NCBI RefSeq assembly: GCF_900603025.1
Contig: NZ_LR026975.1
Coordinates: 2,356,001-2,420,000, forward strand
Origin: Mycolicibacterium hassiacum DSM 44199
Lineage (GTDB): Bacteria; Actinomycetota; Actinomycetes; Mycobacteriales; Mycobacteriaceae
Reading direction: 5' to 3'
Length of the DNA stretch: 64,000 nucleotides
Each line of letters opens with the position of its first letter. Position 1 is the stretch's first letter. The position numbers were made by a program, and so were the translations under genes. This document shows positions 1-12,723 of this stretch, piece after piece. Under the pieces are notes generated by a model that ran no database searches, was not told the DNA's origin, and saw only the letters and a list, made by a program, of their open reading frames with translations.

Positions 1-3388
<3,388 letters not shown>

Positions 3389-3429
3389 CTTCCCACGACG
3401 GCCGGGCGGGCCCCGCAACGCGTGCTGGG

Positions 3430-4044
3430 TCAGCTACGGCGTCCGTCGGACCGCAGCCCGGCGAGCACGCGCCGGATCTCGGCGACGGCGGCGCGGTGGG
3501 CGGCGCGCTGGTCGTCGGCGCGGGCCACCATCATCGCGGTCTCGCACAGCGCACCGAACAGCAGGTGGGCCAGCGGCGCCGGTGGCCGCGGCGCGATGCA
3601 GCCGGCGTCGGCGGCGCGGGTGATGGCCTGCTGCATGAGCTCCAGCAGCGGCGCCTCCAGTCGGCGCATGGTCTCCCACCCGATCACCGCGGGCGCCTCG
3701 AGCAGCACGATCCGCTGCAGCCCGGGGTCGAGGCATTCGTCGAGGAACGCGCGGCACCCGGCCGCGAAGGCCTCCCACGGATCCTTCCGGCGCGTGTACG
3801 CGGCGGCCAGCGGCGCGGTCAGCCGCTGCACCTCCCGGGCGAAGACCGCCTCGAACAGCCGGGGTTTGCCGTCGAAGTGGTGATAGACCGCCCCCTTGGT
3901 CACCCCGGCGCGGGCGGCCACCGCGTCCAGCGCGGTGGCGTCGTAGCCGTCGCGGGCGAACAGGTCCCGGGCGGCGTCGACGAGCGCGGCGGTGGTGGCC
4001 TCGGTGCGCTCCGCCTGGGTGCGGCGGGACGGTTTGGTGGGCAC
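3430..4044 (-). CDS. TetR/AcrR family transcriptional regulator
   Basis: A 204-residue repressor-type protein. An N-terminal TetR helix-turn-helix covers about residues 14-58 ([20 protein letters not shown], then [15 protein letters not shown]). The ligand-binding domain that follows is all-alpha and has no diagnostic ligand motif. GTG at 4044 is used because an upstream ATG would run far into the next gene. It lies downstream of the DUF3237 and SnoaL-like genes on the same strand. Their promoter carries two identical palindromes at 4922-4957, so autoregulation of the trio is the simplest inference. Ligand and target genes are unknown. Confidence 0.9.
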   Translation of the reverse strand: MPTKPSRRTQAERTEATTAALVDAARDLFARDGYDATALDAVAARAGVTKGAVYHHFDGKPRLFEAVFAREVQRLTAPLAAAYTRRKDPWEAFAAGCRAFLDECLDPGLQRIVLLEAPAVIGWETMRRLEAPLLELMQQAITRAADAGCIAPRPPAPLAHLLFGALCETAMMVARADDQRAAHRAAVAEIRRVLAGLRSDGRRS

Positions 4045-4067
4045 GGCCGAACAATAGCGACCCGGGC

Positions 4068-4553
4068 TCACCGCAGCCGGTAGACGCGGTAGTCGACCCG
4101 GTCGGGCGAGAGCACGTTGTAGCCGACCGCGACCAGCCCGGCGAGCCACCGGTAGCGCGGATCGGCGGTGTCGAACACGGGGGTGGTGCGCACGTGGGTG
4201 TCGGCGAACGGCAGGGTCTCGCCGGCGCCGAGCCGGTCGAGGCCGTCGGCGGGGACGGTGACGACGCCGCGCGAGGTGAAGTGGACGAGTACCCCGTCGT
4301 CGGTGCGGATGGTGGCGCGCACGTCGACGCGGCCCACTCCGTCGGCGCCGATCAAAAGCCAGTCCCCGCCGCCGGGCAGCAGCGTTCCGCGCAACCGTGG
4401 ACCGGACACCCGCCCGCCGGCGGCGATGAACGTCATCCGGGTACCCAGCGGCGTCGAGATCAGTTGTGCGGGTTGAAGATCCACGCTGATGTCGCAGAGG
4501 TGCTCGGCCGGCAAATCGGTCAGCATCGGCAGCCGGCCGCTCGCGGCGGTCAC
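4068..4553 (-). CDS. DUF3237 family protein
   Basis: A 161-residue soluble protein with the DUF3237 pattern: an amino-terminal ISVDLQPAQLISTPLGTRM strand pair, a GPRLRGTLLPGGGDWLLIGADG core, VDVRATIRTDDG, and a C-terminal FDTADPRYRWLAGLVAVG. The family is a small beta-barrel of unknown biochemical role. Some members sit beside enzymes of aromatic or lipid metabolism. The GTG at 4553 is taken as start because it overlaps the stop of the SnoaL-like gene as GTGA; an internal ATG at 4526 is the alternative. Co-transcribed with the SnoaL-like gene and probably the TetR gene. Confidence 0.82.
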   Translation of the reverse strand: MTAASGRLPMLTDLPAEHLCDISVDLQPAQLISTPLGTRMTFIAAGGRVSGPRLRGTLLPGGGDWLLIGADGVGRVDVRATIRTDDGVLVHFTSRGVVTVPADGLDRLGAGETLPFADTHVRTTPVFDTADPRYRWLAGLVAVGYNVLSPDRVDYRVYRLR

Positions 4554-4924
4554 GCCGCCCCCAGCGCGGCGGGCAACTGGGCGGCGTCGACGAAGGTGTC
4601 CTTGCGGGCCACCAGGCCGGCATCGGACAGCTCGACCAGATCCAGGCAGTCGAGTCGGCGCTGACCGGACACCAGCGTCCAGTCCAGCACCCAGTGCCGG
4701 TCGCCGAGCAGCACCCGGTGGACCTGCACCGTCAGCGCCGGGAACTGTTCGAGGATCGCCGCGAACGCGGACCGCACCGCGTCCCGGCCGATCGCCGGAG
4801 CGCCGCCGGTGTGCAGGCGGAAGACGCCGTCGGCGCTGTGCAGGGCCACGATGGCGTCCAGGTCGTGCGCCGCCCAGGCGGCGAGATAGCGCTCGGCGAC
4901 CGCACCGAGATCCGAAATTTTCAT
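4550..4924 (-). CDS. SnoaL-like / NTF2-fold protein
   Basis: A 124-residue protein with the NTF2/SnoaL fold pattern: helix YLAAWAAHDLDAIVALHSADGVFRL, then GGAPAIGRDAVRSAFAAILEQFP, and beta strands ending LVARKDTFVDAAQLPAAL. Such proteins are small cyclases, isomerases or ketosteroid-isomerase-like enzymes; the substrate cannot be read from sequence. It is the first gene of the operon with DUF3237 and TetR. Its ATG (4924-4922 on the minus strand) is part of a palindromic repeat, so the mRNA probably has a very short leader or none. Confidence 0.85.
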   Translation of the reverse strand: MKISDLGAVAERYLAAWAAHDLDAIVALHSADGVFRLHTGGAPAIGRDAVRSAFAAILEQFPALTVQVHRVLLGDRHWVLDWTLVSGQRRLDCLDLVELSDAGLVARKDTFVDAAQLPAALGAA

Positions 4925-4957
4925 ACCCTGAGTATGTATCTACATACCAACAGTATG
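4922..4957. promoter_or_regulatory. Two tandem CATAC-N5-GTATG palindromes (putative TetR operator)
   Basis: Two perfect copies of CATAC-N5-GTATG lie at 4922-4936 and 4943-4957. Their centres are 21 bases apart, two helical turns, so both face the same side of the DNA. The half-sites between them also form a 16-bp palindrome at 4932-4947. The proximal copy includes the start codon of the SnoaL-like gene. Read on the minus strand, TTGCAT and TACATA hexamers about 16 bases apart within the array could serve as -35 and -10. The operon's own TetR protein is the likely ligand (inference). Confidence 0.7.
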
Positions 4958-4966
4958 CAAGTGCGG

Positions 4967-5392
4967 CTACAGGGCCAGTGCGATCGAGGCAGCGGCCGCC
5001 AGGCACATCGACGGACCGTGCGGCACGGTACGCCCGCGCCGGGCACACACCGCGGCGACCGCCCAACCCGCGGTCAGCAGCGGCGCGGCCAGCGCGGCCA
5101 GCGTCCACACCGCGCTGCCGAACGCCCCGGTCAGCGCCCCGATCCCGATGGCCAGCTTGACGTCCCCGGCGCCGAGCGCCGACGGAGCCGCGAGGTGCAC
5201 GACGAGATACACCGCGAACAGTGCGGCCGCGCCGAGCAGCGCCGGCCGCCCGTGCCCGGTCAGCGCGGCGACCAGCAGGATCAGCGCCGCACCCGGCAGG
5301 GTCAGCCGGTTGGGCAGCCGCCGGCGGCGGATGTCGGAACAACTCAGGGCGACCAGCCAGGCCAGCACGCATCCGCCGGCCACCGCCCCCAT
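4967..5392 (-). CDS. Prepilin peptidase, A24 family (short form)
   Basis: A 141-residue integral membrane aspartyl protease of the type IV prepilin peptidase/TadV class. The first aspartate lies in ALSCSDIRRRRLPNRLT near residue 20 and the second in the GxGD motif SALGAGDVKLA. About four to five hydrophobic segments are visible. The N-terminal methyltransferase domain with its cysteines is absent, as in TadV/CpaA-type peptidases. M. tuberculosis Rv2551c occupies the same place next to aroE. No pilin gene is nearby, so its substrate must be encoded elsewhere. It ends the aroE-containing minus-strand cluster. Confidence 0.88.
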   Translation of the reverse strand: MGAVAGGCVLAWLVALSCSDIRRRRLPNRLTLPGAALILLVAALTGHGRPALLGAAALFAVYLVVHLAAPSALGAGDVKLAIGIGALTGAFGSAVWTLAALAAPLLTAGWAVAAVCARRGRTVPHGPSMCLAAAASIALAL

Positions 5393-5401
5393 GCGTCGAG
5401 G

Positions 5402-6208
5402 CTAATCCGCCTCGAGCGCGGCCCTCATCGCTTCTTTCGGAGCGGGCAGCCCGGTGAACTGCTCCACCTGCGAGAAGGCCTGGTGCAGCAGCATCTGCAG
5501 GCCGCTGATCACCCGGCCGCCCGCGGCCTGCACGGCGGTGGCCAGCGGGGTGGGCCACGGGTCGTAGAGGGCGTCCAGCAGCACCGCCACGCCGGCGACC
5601 GTGTCGGCATGGCGGGCGGCCACGTCGGCCGGGATGGTGCTGACCACAACCTGCACCCCGTGCAGCGGGGCGCCCAGCTCGACCCAGCGGACGTGCGCAC
5701 CCAGCCGCGAACCGAGCGCGATCAGCGGTTGCGCCTTGTCCGGGTTGCGGGCCACCACCGCGATGTCGGTGCAGCCCGCCTCGATCAGCCCGACGACGGC
5801 CGCGGGGGCGGTGCCGCCCGAGCCGAGCACCGCGGCCCGGCCCGACACCGGGCCCAGCGCACCCCGGACACCGTCGATGTCGGTGTTGTCGGCGCGCCAG
5901 CCCGTGTCGGTGCGTACCAGCGTGTTGGCCGACCCGACCAGGTCGGCGCGCGGGGTCCGCTCGTCGGCGACCGCCAGCGCGGCGAACTTGCCGGGTTTGG
6001 TCACCGACAGCCCGACCCACTCCGGACCCAGGCCGGCGACCAGGCCGGGCAGCTGCTCGGCGGTGCACTCGATCCGGTCGTAGGTCCAGTCGTGCAGCCC
6101 GAGCGCCCGGTACGCGGCCAGGTGCAGCTGCGGGGACCGGGAGTGGGCGATCGGCGAGCCCAGCACCGCGGCCTTGCGCGCACCGGCGTGCTTGGTGCCC
6201 GCGCTCAT
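5402..6208 (-). CDS. aroE: Shikimate dehydrogenase
   Basis: NADPH-dependent reduction of 3-dehydroshikimate to shikimate. The protein has 268 residues. The shikimate-binding start AAVLGSPIAHSRSPQLH, the catalytic-lysine segment VGLSVTKPGKFAAL, the SANTLVRTDTGWRADNTDIDG block and the Rossmann loop AAVLGSGGTAPA are all present. The ATG at 6208 overlaps the mltG stop as ATGA. The gene lies apart from the other aro genes, as in M. tuberculosis (Rv2552c). Confidence 0.96.
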   Translation of the reverse strand: MSAGTKHAGARKAAVLGSPIAHSRSPQLHLAAYRALGLHDWTYDRIECTAEQLPGLVAGLGPEWVGLSVTKPGKFAALAVADERTPRADLVGSANTLVRTDTGWRADNTDIDGVRGALGPVSGRAAVLGSGGTAPAAVVGLIEAGCTDIAVVARNPDKAQPLIALGSRLGAHVRWVELGAPLHGVQVVVSTIPADVAARHADTVAGVAVLLDALYDPWPTPLATAVQAAGGRVISGLQMLLHQAFSQVEQFTGLPAPKEAMRAALEAD

Positions 6209-7476
6209 CGGGCCGAGTCGAGGACGCCGTTGCGGCGGGCGATCTCGATGTTGGCCAGATGCTGGTTGTAGTCGCGGGTGAACAACGTGGTGCCCTGCAT
6301 GTCGACGGTGACGAAGTACAGCCAGTCCCCCGGCGCGGGCTTCTCGGCCGCGGCCAGGGCGGGCTGGCTCGGTGAGCAGATCGGGGTGGCCGGCAGCCCG
6401 GGCCGCACGTAGGTGTTCCACGGGGTGTGCTCGGCGCGGTCGGCGTCGGTGGTGGCCACCTCGATGCGGTCCAGGGGGTAGTTGACCGTGGAGTCGAACT
6501 CCAGGGTGCGGTCCTCGGCCAGCCGGTTGTAGATCACCCGGGCCACCTTGGCGAAATCCTCCGGGGTGGCCTCGCGCTGGACCAGCGACCCGACGATCAG
6601 CACCTGGTACGGCGACATGTTCAGCGCCCGCGCGGTGGCCAGCAGCCCGCCCTCCGCGTACTGGGCGGTGCTGGCGGTGATCAGCGACGAGAGGATCTCT
6701 CGCGGCGACGCCGACGGGTCGATGTTCCAGGTGCCCGGCGCGATCAGCCCCTCCAGCCGCCGGTGGTCGGAACCCATCGCCCGCACCGGTCCCATCGCCC
6801 AGTCGGGCACCCCGAGCGCGGCCGGATCGGCGCTCATCGCCTCCTCGCGCAGCGCGTCGGCGTCCACGCAACTGTGATCGCCGTTGAGATCGACACAGGT
6901 GGCCTTGCTGATCAGCGTGAAAATGCCCTCGGTCACCGCGTCGGTCTTGACATCGCGCACGTCGTCGAGCTGGCGCCCCTCCGGGATCACCAGCTTGCCC
7001 ACCCGGTTCTGCGGATCGGTGAGCCGCGCGACGGCGTCGGCGGCCGGGATCTCGGTGCGCACCTTGTAGAAACCCGGCTGAATGGTGGCGATCGCCGCGT
7101 TGCCCTCGGCGGCCTTGACGAACGCGGACGTGGTCGCCACCACGCCCTGCTCCTGGAGGGTCTCGCCGATCGTGGTGGTGGTGTCGCCGTCGCGGACCTC
7201 GATGATCACGTCGCTGACCCCCGACCCGGTGAAGTCCCCGGGGGTGCCGAACATGCTGTGCCACAGCCGCGACCCGAGGAACACCGCGCCGATCACGACG
7301 ACGACGAGGATGCCCACCACGGCCCCGGTGGCCACCCGCCGCTGGCGCCGGCGGCGCTCCTCGCGGATCCGCGCCGCCCGGGACATCCGCCGCCGCGGCG
7401 GGCCGACCGCCACCGGTTCGGCGCGCTCTCGCTGCCAGTGCGGTTCCACCCGCTCCAGGCCCCAGTCGTCAGACAT
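6205..7476 (-). CDS. mltG: Endolytic murein transglycosylase MltG
   Basis: Inner-membrane lytic transglycosylase (YceG family) that cuts nascent glycan strands and acts as a terminator of peptidoglycan polymerisation. The protein has 423 residues with an N-terminal cytoplasmic basic segment, a single transmembrane helix at about residues 48-69, a LysM-like stretch, and the YceG core. The core shows [13 protein letters not shown] and [24 protein letters not shown], which holds the catalytic Glu position. Start 7476 ([10 protein letters not shown]) overlaps the ruvX stop by 8 bases, fitting coupled translation with ruvX and aroE. Confidence 0.94.
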   Translation of the reverse strand: MSDDWGLERVEPHWQRERAEPVAVGPPRRRMSRAARIREERRRRQRRVATGAVVGILVVVVIGAVFLGSRLWHSMFGTPGDFTGSGVSDVIIEVRDGDTTTTIGETLQEQGVVATTSAFVKAAEGNAAIATIQPGFYKVRTEIPAADAVARLTDPQNRVGKLVIPEGRQLDDVRDVKTDAVTEGIFTLISKATCVDLNGDHSCVDADALREEAMSADPAALGVPDWAMGPVRAMGSDHRRLEGLIAPGTWNIDPSASPREILSSLITASTAQYAEGGLLATARALNMSPYQVLIVGSLVQREATPEDFAKVARVIYNRLAEDRTLEFDSTVNYPLDRIEVATTDADRAEHTPWNTYVRPGLPATPICSPSQPALAAAEKPAPGDWLYFVTVDMQGTTLFTRDYNQHLANIEIARRNGVLDSAR

Positions 7477-8041
7477 CCCCGCCCTCTCCGTATAGGGAAT
7501 CCCGTCCTCCGGCAGGTTCGTCGGAACCGGGTGGAACCTGCGCCTGCGCAATACGCCGCTGGTCCAGCCAGTTCTGCAGGATGCCGACCGCCGCGGCCTG
7601 ATCGATCCTCGAACGCTGCGCCTTGGCCCGCACCCCCGCCGCACGCAGCGACCGCTGCGCCGCCACCGTGGTGAACCGCTCGTCGCACAACCGCACCGGC
7701 ACCGGCGCGATGCGCGCCGCCAGTTGGTCGGCCAGCGCGATCGCGTCCGCGGCGGCGCTGCCCGCGCGGTCCGCCAGCGTGCGCGGCAGCCCGACCACCA
7801 CTTCGACCACGTCCAGTTCGTCGACCAGTTCGGTCAACCGGCGCAGATGCGCCGCCGACGACGGGCGCCGCTCCCGGCGCACCGTCTCCACCGGCGTGGC
7901 CAGGATGCCGTCGGGGTCGCTGACCGCTACGCCGATGCGCACACTGCCGACATCGATGCCCAGTCGCCGGCCGCGGCCGGGATCCGGCGGATGCAGGGTT
8001 GGACCCGGCCGGTCCGGTAGACGGTCGTCCGTGTCGGCCAC
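7469..8041 (-). CDS. ruvX: RuvX/YqgF family Holliday junction resolvase-like nuclease
   Basis: A 190-residue protein of the RNase H-like YqgF family, implicated in pre-16S rRNA 5'-end processing and annotated as a putative Holliday junction resolvase. Motifs: [17 protein letters not shown] with Asp30, [25 protein letters not shown] with the second acidic site, and a C-terminal [13 protein letters not shown] with the third. The GTG at 8041 follows the alaS stop by 4 bases. Residues 1-25 precede the conserved core and are low in similarity. Part of alaS-ruvX-mltG-aroE. Confidence 0.93.
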   Translation of the reverse strand: MADTDDRLPDRPGPTLHPPDPGRGRRLGIDVGSVRIGVAVSDPDGILATPVETVRRERRPSSAAHLRRLTELVDELDVVEVVVGLPRTLADRAGSAAADAIALADQLAARIAPVPVRLCDERFTTVAAQRSLRAAGVRAKAQRSRIDQAAAVGILQNWLDQRRIAQAQVPPGSDEPAGGRDSLYGEGGDV

Positions 8042-8045
8042 GCGG

Positions 8046-10739
8046 TCAACTCCGGTCCAGTTCGCTGCGCAGTGCCGCCAGCGCGGCGTCGATACCCGCG
8101 GGCTTCCTGCCCGCACCCTGCGCCAGGTCCGGCTTGCCGCCGCCGCGGCCCTGCACCGGAGCACCGAGCGTCTGGACCAGATCCTTGGCGGAGAGCCCGA
8201 GGTCCTGAGCGGCCGAGTTGACCGCCACCACATACGGGACCGAACCGTCGCCGCCGTCGGCGATCAGGGCGATCACCGCCGGGTCGCTGCCGAGCCTGCC
8301 CTTGATGTCGCCGACCAGCGTCCGCAGATCACCCGCCGACATGCCGCTGGCCATCCGCTGTGCCACGAGCCGGACTTTACCGACTCGCTCGGCTCCGGCG
8401 GCGGCGTTCGCGGCAGCGGCGCGCGAATTTGCCAGCCGCATCTTCTCGAGTTCCTTCTCGGCCACCCGCAGCCGCTCGACGAGGTTGGCCACCCGCGCGG
8501 GCACCTCGTCGGTGGGCACCTTCAGCGTCGAGGCCAGGCCGGCCATCAGCGCCCGCTCCTTGGCGAGGTGGCGGAACGAGTCGAGCCCGACGTAGGCCTC
8601 CACCCGGCGCACCCCGGAACCGACCGAGGACTCGCCGATGATGGTGACCGGGCCGACCTGCGCGGAGTGTTCGACGTGGGTGCCGCCGCAGAGCTCCAGC
8701 GAGAACGGCCCGCCGATCTCGACCACCCGGACCTCGTCCGGGTACTGCTCGCCGAACAGCGCCATCGCGCCCATGGCCTTGGCCTCTTCGAGGCGGGTGG
8801 TGAAGTGGTGCACCTCGTAGTCGGCCTGAACCGCCTCGTTGGTGACCTCTTCGATCTGGCTGCGCTGGTCCTCGCTCAGCGCCCCCTGCCAGTTGAAGTC
8901 GAAGCGCAGGTATCCGGGCCGGTTCAGCGAACCGGCCTGAACCGCGTTGGGCCCCAGCACCTGCCGCAGCGCGGCGTGCACCAGGTGGGTGCCCGAGTGG
9001 CCCTGGGTCGCACCCTTGCGCCATTTCGGGTCGACCGCCGCGACGACGGTGTCGCCCTCGACGAACTCCCCGGACTCCACGGTGACGCGGTGCGCGAACA
9101 CGGTCTTGGCGATCTTCTGGACGTCGACGACGGCGGCCTTGGCGGTGGCCGACGACCCGGTGCCGGAGATGGTGCCCTCGTCGGCGATCTGGCCACCGGC
9201 CTCGGCATAGAACGGGGTGCGGTCGAGGATCAGCTCGATCCGCTCGGGTGTCGGCCCGCCGTTGCGCGAGACCACCGGTACCCGCTTGCCGTCCACGAAG
9301 ATGCCCAGGATCCGGGCCTCGGAGTTCAACTCGTCGAAGCCGGTGAACTCGGTGGGCCCGGCGTCGATGAGCTCGCGGTACTCGGAGAGATCGGCGTGCG
9401 CCTGCTTGCGGGCGGCGGCGTCGGCCTTGGCGCGGGCCCGCTGTTCGGCCATCAGGCTGCGGAAACCGTCCTCGTCGACCGACAGGCCGGCCTCGGCCGC
9501 CATCTCGAGGGTGAGCTCGAGCGGGAAGCCGTAGGTGTCGTGCAGGGTGAACGCGTCCTTGCCGGAGAGCACCGTCGAACCGGACGCCTTGGTGGTGCGG
9601 GCCGCCTCCTCGAACAGCCGCGAGCCCGACGCCAGGGTGCGGTTGAACGCGGTCTCCTCGGCCACCGCGATGCGGTGGATGCGGTCGAAGTCGTTGACCA
9701 GCTCGGGGTAGCTCGGCCCCATGGCGTCGCGCACGGTGGCCATCAGGTCACCGACGATCGGGGTGGTGATGTCCAGCAGCCGCGCCGAGCGGATGATCCG
9801 GCGCAGCAGCCGGCGCAGCACGTAGCCGCGACCGTCGTTGCCCGGGCTGACACCGTCGCCGATCAGGATCGCCGCGGTGCGGCTGTGGTCGGCGATGATG
9901 CGGTAGCGCACGTCGTCGTCGTGGTTGCCCTGCCCGTAGCCGCGCGGCGCCACGGCGGCCACGGTGTCGATCACCGGGCGGACCAGGTCGGTCTCGTAGA
10001 CGTTGTCGACGCCCTGCAGCAGACACGCCACCCGTTCGATGCCCATGCCGGTGTCGATGTTCTTGCGCGGCAGCGGGCCGAGGATCTCGTAGCCCTCCTT
10101 GGCCGGGCCGGCGCCGCGCTCGTTCTCCATGAACACGAGGTTCCAGATCTCGATGTAGCGGTCCTCGTTGGCGAGCGGACCGCCACCGACCCCGTAGTCC
10201 GGGCCGCGGTCGAAGTAGATCTCCGAGCAGGGGCCGCACGGTCCCGGAATCCCCATCGACCAGTAGTTGTCGGCCATGCCGCGGCGCTGGATCCGCTCGG
10301 CGGGCAGGCCGGCGATCTCCTGCCACAGCCCGGCTGCCTCGTCGTCGTCGAGGTAGACCGTCGCCCACAGCCGCTCGGGGTCGAACCCGAAACCACCGTC
10401 GTCGACCGACTTGGTCAGCAGGTCCCAGGCGAACTCGATCGCCTCCCGCTTGAAGTAGTCGCCGAACGAGAAGTTGCCGGCCATCTGGAAGAAGGTGTTG
10501 TGCCGGGTGGTCTTGCCGACCTCGTCGATGTCCGGGGTCCGGATGCACTTCTGCACGCTGGTGGCCCGGGTGAACGGCGGGGTGCGCTGGCCCAGGAAAT
10601 AGGGCACGAACTGCACCATGCCCGCGTTGACGAACAACAGGTTCGGGTCGTCGAGGATCACCGAGGCGCTGGGCACCTCGGTGTGGCCTGCCTTCACGAA
10701 GTGATCGAGGAACCGTCTCCTGATCTCGTGTGTCTGCAC
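8046..10739 (-). CDS. alaS: Alanyl-tRNA synthetase
   Basis: Class II synthetase that charges tRNA-Ala and edits mischarged Ser/Gly. The protein has 897 residues. It starts [14 protein letters not shown] and carries the motif 2 region [18 protein letters not shown], the editing-domain zinc ligands [12 protein letters not shown] and [13 protein letters not shown], and a C-terminal DHH-A1/C-Ala domain ([13 protein letters not shown], then [14 protein letters not shown]). The downstream genes ruvX, mltG and aroE follow almost without gaps, so it heads that transcription unit. Confidence 0.98.
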   Translation of the reverse strand: MQTHEIRRRFLDHFVKAGHTEVPSASVILDDPNLLFVNAGMVQFVPYFLGQRTPPFTRATSVQKCIRTPDIDEVGKTTRHNTFFQMAGNFSFGDYFKREAIEFAWDLLTKSVDDGGFGFDPERLWATVYLDDDEAAGLWQEIAGLPAERIQRRGMADNYWSMGIPGPCGPCSEIYFDRGPDYGVGGGPLANEDRYIEIWNLVFMENERGAGPAKEGYEILGPLPRKNIDTGMGIERVACLLQGVDNVYETDLVRPVIDTVAAVAPRGYGQGNHDDDVRYRIIADHSRTAAILIGDGVSPGNDGRGYVLRRLLRRIIRSARLLDITTPIVGDLMATVRDAMGPSYPELVNDFDRIHRIAVAEETAFNRTLASGSRLFEEAARTTKASGSTVLSGKDAFTLHDTYGFPLELTLEMAAEAGLSVDEDGFRSLMAEQRARAKADAAARKQAHADLSEYRELIDAGPTEFTGFDELNSEARILGIFVDGKRVPVVSRNGGPTPERIELILDRTPFYAEAGGQIADEGTISGTGSSATAKAAVVDVQKIAKTVFAHRVTVESGEFVEGDTVVAAVDPKWRKGATQGHSGTHLVHAALRQVLGPNAVQAGSLNRPGYLRFDFNWQGALSEDQRSQIEEVTNEAVQADYEVHHFTTRLEEAKAMGAMALFGEQYPDEVRVVEIGGPFSLELCGGTHVEHSAQVGPVTIIGESSVGSGVRRVEAYVGLDSFRHLAKERALMAGLASTLKVPTDEVPARVANLVERLRVAEKELEKMRLANSRAAAANAAAGAERVGKVRLVAQRMASGMSAGDLRTLVGDIKGRLGSDPAVIALIADGGDGSVPYVVAVNSAAQDLGLSAKDLVQTLGAPVQGRGGGKPDLAQGAGRKPAGIDAALAALRSELDRS

Positions 10740-10770
10740 GTTCGGTCTGTCCTAAGTGGTGGTCGGTCTG

Positions 10771-10795
10771 GTGGTCCCTAGGTCGTGGTCCCTAG
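10771..10795. repeat. Short direct repeat in the alaS upstream region
   Basis: GTGGTCCCTAG occurs at 10771-10781 and again at 10785-10795, 14 bases apart, within a GGTCG/GTGGTC-rich tract about 35-55 bases upstream of the alaS ATG. This falls in the alaS leader or promoter. It could be a regulator site or simple slippage; no known riboswitch or T-box structure was recognised. The rest of the 167-base gap between yjbQ and alaS shows nothing further that can be supported. Confidence 0.4.
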
Positions 10796-10906
10796 CTGTG
10801 GTCGGGTCATCGTCGGCGCAACCTGCGACTATTCGACCGCACTACAGTACCGGTCGCGATTGCTCCGCCATAAAACCAACGAGCGGACCCGGCCCGGAAG
10901 TGCCCG

Positions 10907-11308
10907 TCAGCCGGACAGGAAACTCAGCCGCACCCGGCGCTGCGGGTTGTCGCGGTTGAGGTCGACCAGCACGATGCTCTGCCAGGTTCCCAGCAGCGGC
11001 TCGCCGTTCTTCACCGGCACCGTCACCGACGGCGACACCAGCGCGGGCAGCACGTGATCGGCGCCGTGCCCCGGTGAGCCGTGCCGGTGGCGGTAGCGGT
11101 CGTCGCGGGGCAGCAGCCGCTCCAGGGTGTCGACCAGGTCGTGGTCGGAGCCGGCACCGGTCTCGATGATCGCCACGCCCGCCGTCGCGTGCGGCACGAA
11201 GACATTGCACAGACCGTCCTGGCGGGCACCGCAGAAGGACCGCACCGCATCGGTCAGGTCGACGATGCGCCGCCGACTGGTGTCGACGTTGATGACGTCC
11301 GTGTCCAC
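10907..11308 (-). CDS. YjbQ family (UPF0047) secondary thiamine-phosphate synthase-like protein
   Basis: A 133-residue member of the YjbQ/UPF0047 family (M. tuberculosis Rv2556c). It shows the conserved blocks NVFVPHATAGVAIIETGAG, DDRYRHRHG, GHGADHVLPALVSPSVTVPV and GTWQSIVLVDLN. The histidines are metal-binding in solved structures. An E. coli member has weak thiamine-phosphate synthase activity, but the true role is not settled. The GTG at 11308 was chosen because the conserved region begins about 10 residues later. It lies between rarA and alaS on the same strand, 37 bases after rarA. Confidence 0.9.
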   Translation of the reverse strand: MDTDVINVDTSRRRIVDLTDAVRSFCGARQDGLCNVFVPHATAGVAIIETGAGSDHDLVDTLERLLPRDDRYRHRHGSPGHGADHVLPALVSPSVTVPVKNGEPLLGTWQSIVLVDLNRDNPQRRVRLSFLSG

Positions 11309-11345
11309 GCTGTGCAGCCTAGTCACGGCCGGGGGTGCTGCCGGA

Positions 11346-12686
11346 TCAGGAGCGGCGGCGGATGATGGCGCGCAGTTTGCCCAGCCGGGTCGCGATCTCC
11401 CGTTCGGCGCCGCGCCCACTCGGGTGGTAGTAGTCCACGCCGACCAGTTCGTCGGGCGGATATTGTTGCGGGACAACGCCTCCCGGATAGTCGTGGCTGT
11501 ACTTGTAGCCGACCGCGTTGCCGAGCCGCTCCGCACCCGAGTAGTGACCGTCGCGCAGATGGGCGGGTACCGGGCCCGCCTTGCCGGCGCGGATGTCGTC
11601 CATTGCCGCGCTCAGCGCGGTGGTCACCGCGTTGGACTTGGGGGCGGTGGCCAGGTGCACGGTGGCGTGGGCCAGCGTCAGCTGCGCCTCGGGCATCCCG
11701 ATCAGCTGCACGGTCTGCGCGGCCGCCACCGCGGTCTGCAGCGCGGTCGGGTCGGCCATGCCGATGTCCTCGCTGGCCAGGATCATCAGCCGGCGGGCGA
11801 TGAACCGCGGGTCCTCCCCCGCCACCAGCATCCGCGCCAGGTAGTGCAGCGCGGCGTCGACGTCGGACCCGCGCACCGACTTGATGAACGCGCTGATGAC
11901 GTCGTAGTGCTGATCGCCGTCGCGGTCGTAGCGGATCGCCGCCTTGTCCAGCGACTGTTCGATGGTCTCGACGGTGACGTGCGGGCCGGCCTCGGCGGCG
12001 ACCTCCAGCGCGGTCAGCGCGCGCCGGGCATCGCCCGCCGACAGCCGCACCAGCAGCTCGACCGCCTCGTCGTCGACCGTCACCGCACCGCCCAGCCCGC
12101 GCGGATCGGTGATGGCGCGGCGCACCACGCTGCGGATCGCGTCCGGCCCGAGCGGCTGCAGCTGCAGGATCAGCGAGCGGCTCAGCAGCGGGGCGACCAC
12201 CGAGAACGACGGGTTCTCCGTGGTCGCGGCCACCAGCAGCACGATGCGGTTCTCCACCGCCGCCAGCAGCGCGTCCTGCTGGGCCTTGTTGAACCGGTGC
12301 ACCTCGTCGATGAACAGCACGGTCTGCTGCCCGTGGTAGGCCAGCGCGCTGCGGGCCTGGTCGATGACCGCCCGAACCTCCTTGACCCCGGCGGACAGCG
12401 CCGACAGCGCCTCGAACCGTCGGCCGGTGGCCTGGGAGATCAGCGAGGCGAGCGTGGTCTTCCCGGTGCCGGGCGGCCCGTAGAGGATGACCGACGCCGC
12501 CCCGGACCCCTCGACCAGCCGGCGTAGCGGCGACCCCGGCCGCAACAGGTGATCCTGGCCGACCACCTCGTCGAGCGAGGCCGGACGCATCCGCACCGCC
12601 AGCGGCGCCGTCGCCCCGGTGGTCCCGACCGGGCCCGTCGCGGCCGGGCCCGGCTCGCCGGGGACGTCAAACAACCCGTCGGCCAC
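11346..12686 (-). CDS. rarA: Replication-associated recombination protein A (RarA/MgsA), AAA+ ATPase
   Basis: A 446-residue AAA+ ATPase related to clamp loaders that acts at stalled replication forks. Walker A ([15 protein letters not shown]) lies near residue 75 and Walker B ([16 protein letters not shown]) near residue 128. Sensor 1 ([15 protein letters not shown]) follows, then the RarA C-terminal tetramerisation region ([45 protein letters not shown]). GTG start at 12686. The M. tuberculosis counterpart is Rv2559c, near alaS. Confidence 0.95.
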   Translation of the reverse strand: MADGLFDVPGEPGPAATGPVGTTGATAPLAVRMRPASLDEVVGQDHLLRPGSPLRRLVEGSGAASVILYGPPGTGKTTLASLISQATGRRFEALSALSAGVKEVRAVIDQARSALAYHGQQTVLFIDEVHRFNKAQQDALLAAVENRIVLLVAATTENPSFSVVAPLLSRSLILQLQPLGPDAIRSVVRRAITDPRGLGGAVTVDDEAVELLVRLSAGDARRALTALEVAAEAGPHVTVETIEQSLDKAAIRYDRDGDQHYDVISAFIKSVRGSDVDAALHYLARMLVAGEDPRFIARRLMILASEDIGMADPTALQTAVAAAQTVQLIGMPEAQLTLAHATVHLATAPKSNAVTTALSAAMDDIRAGKAGPVPAHLRDGHYSGAERLGNAVGYKYSHDYPGGVVPQQYPPDELVGVDYYHPSGRGAEREIATRLGKLRAIIRRRS

Positions 12687-12723
12687 GTTCCCTGCTTACC
12701 ACGTCACGCCGACGCCGGGCCTG

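Noticed and set aside
7623..10781. A 1052-codon plus-strand frame opposite alaS
   Set aside because: It is antisense to a clear alanyl-tRNA synthetase, has a composition driven by the third-position GC of alaS, and shows no domain motif. Long antisense frames are common at this GC content.
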